NCBI RefSeq assembly: GCF_000718095.1
Contig: NZ_JOEI01000010.1
Coordinates: 62,001-126,000, forward strand
Length of the DNA: 64,000 bases
DNA from: Streptomyces scopuliridis RB72
Lineage (GTDB): Bacteria; Actinomycetota; Actinomycetes; Streptomycetales; Streptomycetaceae
Reading direction: 5' to 3'
Position numbers and translations under genes: made by a program. Below the pieces are notes generated by a model. That model saw only the letters and a list, made by a program, of their open reading frames with translations. It had not been told where the DNA came from and did not search any database. This document shows positions 60,565 through 64,000 of this stretch, piece by piece; position 1 is the stretch's first letter; every line of letters starts with the position of its first letter.

Positions 60565-63387
60565 ATGAACTGGGCGAGCCCACGGGATTACGCGGCGGAA
60601 TTCGGTGAGCTGCTGGCGGAAGCCGGGCCACATCAGGGCGGCGTGATGGCCCTGCACGGAGGTCCGGGGACGGGGAAGACCACGCTGCTGCGGAGATTCC
60701 GCGAACACGCGGCGGAGTCCGGAGCGTTGTATCTGGCCGCCACCGGTTTCCGGAACGAGAGCGACGTTCCCTTTGCCACCATCGAACAACTGACGCACTC
60801 CTCGGGCCTGCCCGCGGAGGCGCGGGCGGCCGTGCACCGGTTGTGGGAGGGCGGTGTGCCGCGGGAAGCGTCCGACAGCGGGCATGTCGAGCGGATGCGG
60901 GATCTGACCTCGGCGCTGGAAGCCGCCGCGCGGAAGACGCCCCTCGTGGTCGCGGTCGATGACACGCAGTACGCGGATGAACTGTCCCGGGCCTGTCTGC
61001 TCCATCTGGCCCGGCGCGCCCAGAACAGCGGAATCATCATGGTCATAACCTTCGGTCAGGCGCTGTGCGAGGGCCACGCGGATCGAACGGAGGAGTTCCT
61101 CCTCGTTCCGGGATGTCGCGTGGGGGAGATCGCACCGCTGTCGAAGGCGGAGGTACGGCGGCTGCTGGAGGGCAGGCTCGGCGCGGGTACGGCGGAGGAG
61201 CTGCTCGCCGCCGTGCACCGTGTCAGTGGCGGCAGCCCCGCCCTCGTCCACGCGCTGATCCGCGACTACAAGGCCGCCCGCAAGGCCCGCCCGGAGCCCG
61301 GGGCGGCCGGTGAAGAGGACGCCGTGGTGGGTAAGGCCTTCGAGTGGGTGTATGTGGCTCGTCTGAAGCACCACCCTCAACTGCTGGCGTATGTAAGGGC
61401 GCTGGCCGTCCTCGGCCCACACGCGACCCCGGCCCGGCTGGGGCAGCTGCTCGACCGTGGCCCGGAGCGGCTGGCCATGGAGATGAGGGAGCTGGAGCTG
61501 GCGGGGTTGCTGGAGGACGGCGGGTTCCGGCATCCGGCCGCCCGCAGGGCTGTGCTCAAGGCGCTGGGCGGTGACGAGTGCGCCGGGCTCCATCTGCGTG
61601 CGGCGGGGGTGCTGCAGGCGGAGGGGGTGTCCGTGACCACGGTGGCGGAGCACCTGGTGGCCGGCGGCGGGATACCGGACGACGCCGGCGTCGCGGTGTT
61701 ACTCCGCGCGTCGAGGCAGTTGCTGGCGGAGGGGAAGGTGGACGCCTCGCTGCGGTGCCTGCGACTGGCGGACCGGGCCGAGCCGGCGGAGCCGCAGCGG
61801 GTCGAGGTCGACCTGGGGTTGCTCGGCGCGCTGTGGTGCGTCAATCCCGCGGCGGCGGAGCCGGAGGTGAGCCGTCTGATGTCCGCGATGAGTGCGGGAG
61901 CGCTCGACGCGCGGGCCGTCCACGCGCTTGTCGCGTGGCTGTTGTGGTTCGGCCGGACGAAGGAGGCCGGCGAGGCGATCACTCATCTGGGGAAGTCCTA
62001 CGACCCACGGGATCCGCGCGCGGGGGAGCAGCTGACGGCCACCCGGGCGATAGTGGCGCACTTGAGTCCGGCGTTGCTCCCCGACCTGCCGGAGTCGGAT
62101 CCGTCCTCGGGCATACGGGACATGACGTCAGCCGCCTATCTGGAGCACGCGGCGCACATGTCCCTCGGCCCGTCGGGCGTACCGCTCGGCGACAACGACC
62201 TGCTTGTCCTCGACCGCGACGAGACGGACACGGGCGACGCGGGGACGTTACCGCCTCCCGTCCCCGGAGCGCGGTACTCCTGGGACCGTGACGCCATCAC
62301 GCTGCTGGAACTGGTCCAGCACGGGGATCTGTCCCAGGCCGAGCGACTCGGTGCGGCGTTGCTGGCCCGGCTTCCCGCCGAAGGATCTCCCGCCCGCTTC
62401 GCGATCTTCCAGAGCGTCCACGCCTATATCGCCCTGCAACGAGGTGAGATGGACACCGCGGTCACTCGCGCGGCCACCGCTCTGGAACACCTTCCCCACC
62501 ACGGCTGGGGTGTGGTCATCGGCACTCCCCTGTCCACCCTGGTGCACGCCCACACCGCCATGGGCCGGTCCGACGAAGCCGCCCGCTACCTCGAATATCC
62601 CGTCCCCGATGAGATGTTCCACTCCACCATCGGCCTGTTCTACCTCGTCGCCCGCGGCCACCACAGCCTGGCCACCGGACGCCCCTACGCGGCTCTCAAC
62701 GATTTCACCGCCTGCGCCCCGCTGGGCGAGAAATGGCACTCCCGCTCGCGCCACCTCCTCGGCTGGCGCACCGGAGCCGCCGAGGCCTACGTCGCACTCG
62801 ACGAACCGGCCCGCGCCCGCACCATGGTCGAACGCGAACTCGCCGACATCGGCCCCCGTCCCTCGCGCTTGCGTGGCAACGCCCTGCGGATCCTGGCCGC
62901 CACGAGCCCTCCGGATCAGCGCGAGGCACTCCTCCGGGAAGCCGTGCACATCCTGCGCCTGTCCGACAACCGCTTCGCCCTGGCCCGGGCTCTCGCCGAT
63001 CTCGGCCGGAGCCAGCTCGACAACGGCCGCGTCCAGGAGTCCCGCACCGCGTGGGAGGAGGCACAGCAACTCGGACACCAGCCCGAAGCCCGTACTTCCC
63101 CTTGGATGACGTGGATGCCCAGCCACCCCCGCACCACCTCCGACCTTCCCGCCGTCAGCTCCTCCTCTGCCGACAAGCCTCTTCTCTCCGACGCCGAACG
63201 GCGCGTCGCCGCCCTCGCCTCCGAGGGCAAGTCCAACCGGCAGATCGCCCGGCACCTCTACATCACCGTCAGCACCGTCGAGCAACATCTCACTCGCGTC
63301 TACCGCAAACTCTCCGTGCGCCGCCGGGCCGAACTCTCCCAATTCCTCGGCCTCCTGACCAACGGGATGGACTTCCCCGCCGACTGA
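60565..63387 (+). CDS. LAL-family (large ATP-binding LuxR) pathway regulator
   Basis: This is a regulator of about 940 residues. The N-terminal ATPase has Walker A ALHGGPGTGKTTLLRRFREH (about 29-48) and Walker B LVVAVDDTQYADELSR near 130. A long helical-repeat middle follows, and the C-terminal LuxR HTH is LSDAERRVAALASEGKSNRQ-IARHLYITVSTVEQHLTRVYRKLSV. LAL proteins are typical pathway-specific activators in Streptomyces clusters. Codons 379 and 562 are TTA (61699, 62248), so its translation should require bldA and place the cluster under developmental control. ATG 60565 is preferred over the TTG at 60529. Confidence 0.92.
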   Translation: MNWASPRDYAAEFGELLAEAGPHQGGVMALHGGPGTGKTTLLRRFREHAAESGALYLAATGFRNESDVPFATIEQLTHSSGLPAEARAAVHRLWEGGVPREASDSGHVERMRDLTSALEAAARKTPLVVAVDDTQYADELSRACLLHLARRAQNSGIIMVITFGQALCEGHADRTEEFLLVPGCRVGEIAPLSKAEVRRLLEGRLGAGTAEELLAAVHRVSGGSPALVHALIRDYKAARKARPEPGAAGEEDAVVGKAFEWVYVARLKHHPQLLAYVRALAVLGPHATPARLGQLLDRGPERLAMEMRELELAGLLEDGGFRHPAARRAVLKALGGDECAGLHLRAAGVLQAEGVSVTTVAEHLVAGGGIPDDAGVAVLLRASRQLLAEGKVDASLRCLRLADRAEPAEPQRVEVDLGLLGALWCVNPAAAEPEVSRLMSAMSAGALDARAVHALVAWLLWFGRTKEAGEAITHLGKSYDPRDPRAGEQLTATRAIVAHLSPALLPDLPESDPSSGIRDMTSAAYLEHAAHMSLGPSGVPLGDNDLLVLDRDETDTGDAGTLPPPVPGARYSWDRDAITLLELVQHGDLSQAERLGAALLARLPAEGSPARFAIFQSVHAYIALQRGEMDTAVTRAATALEHLPHHGWGVVIGTPLSTLVHAHTAMGRSDEAARYLEYPVPDEMFHSTIGLFYLVARGHHSLATGRPYAALNDFTACAPLGEKWHSRSRHLLGWRTGAAEAYVALDEPARARTMVERELADIGPRPSRLRGNALRILAATSPPDQREALLREAVHILRLSDNRFALARALADLGRSQLDNGRVQESRTAWEEAQQLGHQPEARTSPWMTWMPSHPRTTSDLPAVSSSSADKPLLSDAERRVAALASEGKSNRQIARHLYITVSTVEQHLTRVYRKLSVRRRAELSQFLGLLTNGMDFPAD

Positions 63388-63488
63388 AGTGCCTGGTGTG
63401 GCCGCGGGAGCAGGGCGCGCCGAAGCGACCGTGGCTGGACGCTCGGGCTGCCGGACGGGCCGGCCCGGTGGCCAGGTGGCGGGGTCGG

Positions 63489-63631
63489 TTACGGCGTTAC
63501 CGCATTGCCGCCGAAGGTCACGACGAGGCGGCCATCCGCGGCGAAGGACCAGTTCAGTGCGCCGTTGTACGAGGCGCACCGGGACCCGTTGGAGCCGGAC
63601 CAGAACTGGTTCGAGCTGTCGGCCCTTGGTG
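63489..63631 (-). pseudogene. C-terminal scrap of a secreted or binding-type protein
   Basis: The minus strand reads ADSSNQFWSGSNGSRCASYN, GALNWSFAADGRLVVTFGGN, AVTP-stop. The composition (Ser/Asn/Gly/Trp, alternating hydrophobic) looks like the last beta-strands of a secreted enzyme or binding module. No start; it abuts the MarR fragment. Confidence 0.3.
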
Positions 63632-63635
63632 ACCA

Positions 63636-63800
63636 GGTCCCGAGTGCGCAGTCCGTCGACGACGCGGGTGATACGGCTGGGAGTCAGGCCCATCGGCGCA
63701 GCGAGCTCAGCCATCCGCAAGCGGTGCTCGGGTGCTTCGCTGAGCCTGAGGAGGACGGCGAAGTCCGTCATCGTCAGGCCCGCGGTCCGGTTCACCCCGC
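63636..63800 (-). pseudogene. Internal fragment of a MarR-family regulator
   Basis: The minus strand reads GLTMTDFAVLLRLSEAPEHR, LRMAELAAPMGLTPSRITRV, VDGLRTRDLVTKG, the winged-helix recognition region of a MarR protein. Both ends are lost: the frame changes to unrelated sequence after TKG and no family N-terminus precedes GLT. Confidence 0.75.
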
Positions 63801-63802
63801 GC

Positions 63803-63930
63803 AACTGCGCGGCGCGGTCAAAGACGCCGCCGACGGGCTCGGACGCCTCGACATCCTCGTCAACAGCGCCGCGGTCATGGTGCCCGGCACCATCGACCCG
63901 GCAATCTACCGCTCCGCGTGCTGTCTCGCG
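63803..63930 (+). pseudogene. Internal fragment of an SDR-family oxidoreductase
   Basis: The plus strand reads LRGAVKDAADGLGRLDILVN, SAAVMVPGTI before diverging. DILVNSAA is the conserved NNAG-type motif of short-chain dehydrogenases. Neither the N-terminal cofactor motif nor the catalytic Tyr is present. It is followed by a 15-bp tandem repeat (GTTGACCGCC unit at 63937 and 63952). Confidence 0.65.
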
Positions 63931-64000
63931 CCCCGGGTTGACCGCCTGCGAGTTGACCGCCCGCGAGTTGGCGCCCCGTAACGGCGGGTACCCCCGCAAC

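Overview
The window is high-GC actinobacterial chromosome, most likely Streptomyces. The signs are very strong G/C third-position bias, many GTG starts, 1-4 bp ATGA/GTGA/TGATG gene overlaps, F420-type oxidoreductases, a streptogrisin-type secreted protease, sugar-import operons without their own ATPase, rare TTA (bldA-type) codons and a LAL-family LuxR regulator. No rRNA, tRNA, CRISPR array or intact insertion sequence was seen. The gene content looks accessory (chromosome-arm-like): catabolic operons, transporters paired with regulators, a biosynthetic cluster, and many truncated genes.

Left part (1-18 kb): a three-gene membrane/lipoprotein operon; an MFS remnant behind a heptamer tandem repeat; an ABC-F ATPase; a frameshifted Stf0 sulfotransferase; two F420-type oxidoreductases; an actinomycete protein of unknown function; a tiny secreted protein; a streptogrisin-like protease; a lactate monooxygenase-like flavoenzyme; a CASTOR/POLLUX-like channel; and an MHS-type transporter divergent from an IclR-CoA transferase-citryl-CoA lyase operon. 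That operon converges on a second CoA transferase/CitE-type lyase pair across a long inverted repeat, part of which recurs near 10.0 kb.

Middle part (18-48 kb): a minus-strand operon led by a LacI regulator with a near-ideal double operator, followed by two sugar permeases, a solute-binding lipoprotein and FOUR consecutive ADP-ribosylglycohydrolase-family paralogues, one of them degenerate. Next come a 5'-truncated alpha-amylase, a PL9-type pectate lyase, a secreted mini-protein with nonapeptide repeats, a MarR-GNAT fusion with a dyad over its start codon, a P450, a DHA2 efflux pump with a divergent MarR regulator, and a TetR-controlled PaoABCD-like molybdenum aldehyde oxidoreductase operon. 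A scar of two gene fragments follows, then a tartrate module (DctA-type transporter, LysR regulator, tartrate dehydrogenase).

Right part (48.5-63.4 kb): a compact, unidirectional, largely translationally coupled cluster that I cannot match to a known pathway. It holds a KAS III, an S-adenosylhomocysteine hydrolase-like protein lacking two catalytic residues, two Gfo/Idh/MocA oxidoreductases flanking a cobalamin-type radical SAM enzyme, a class I methyltransferase coupled to a beta-lactamase-fold protein with Cys at the nucleophile position, an O-methyltransferase, a P450 and a LAL regulator. TTA codons occur in the KAS III, the SAHH-like gene and the regulator, suggesting bldA-dependent expression. 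There is no PKS, NRPS or carrier protein, so KAS III may act as a stand-alone acyltransferase or condensing enzyme. This cluster is the best candidate for an undescribed system. The extreme right (63.4-64 kb) is a patchwork of gene fragments marking the cluster border.
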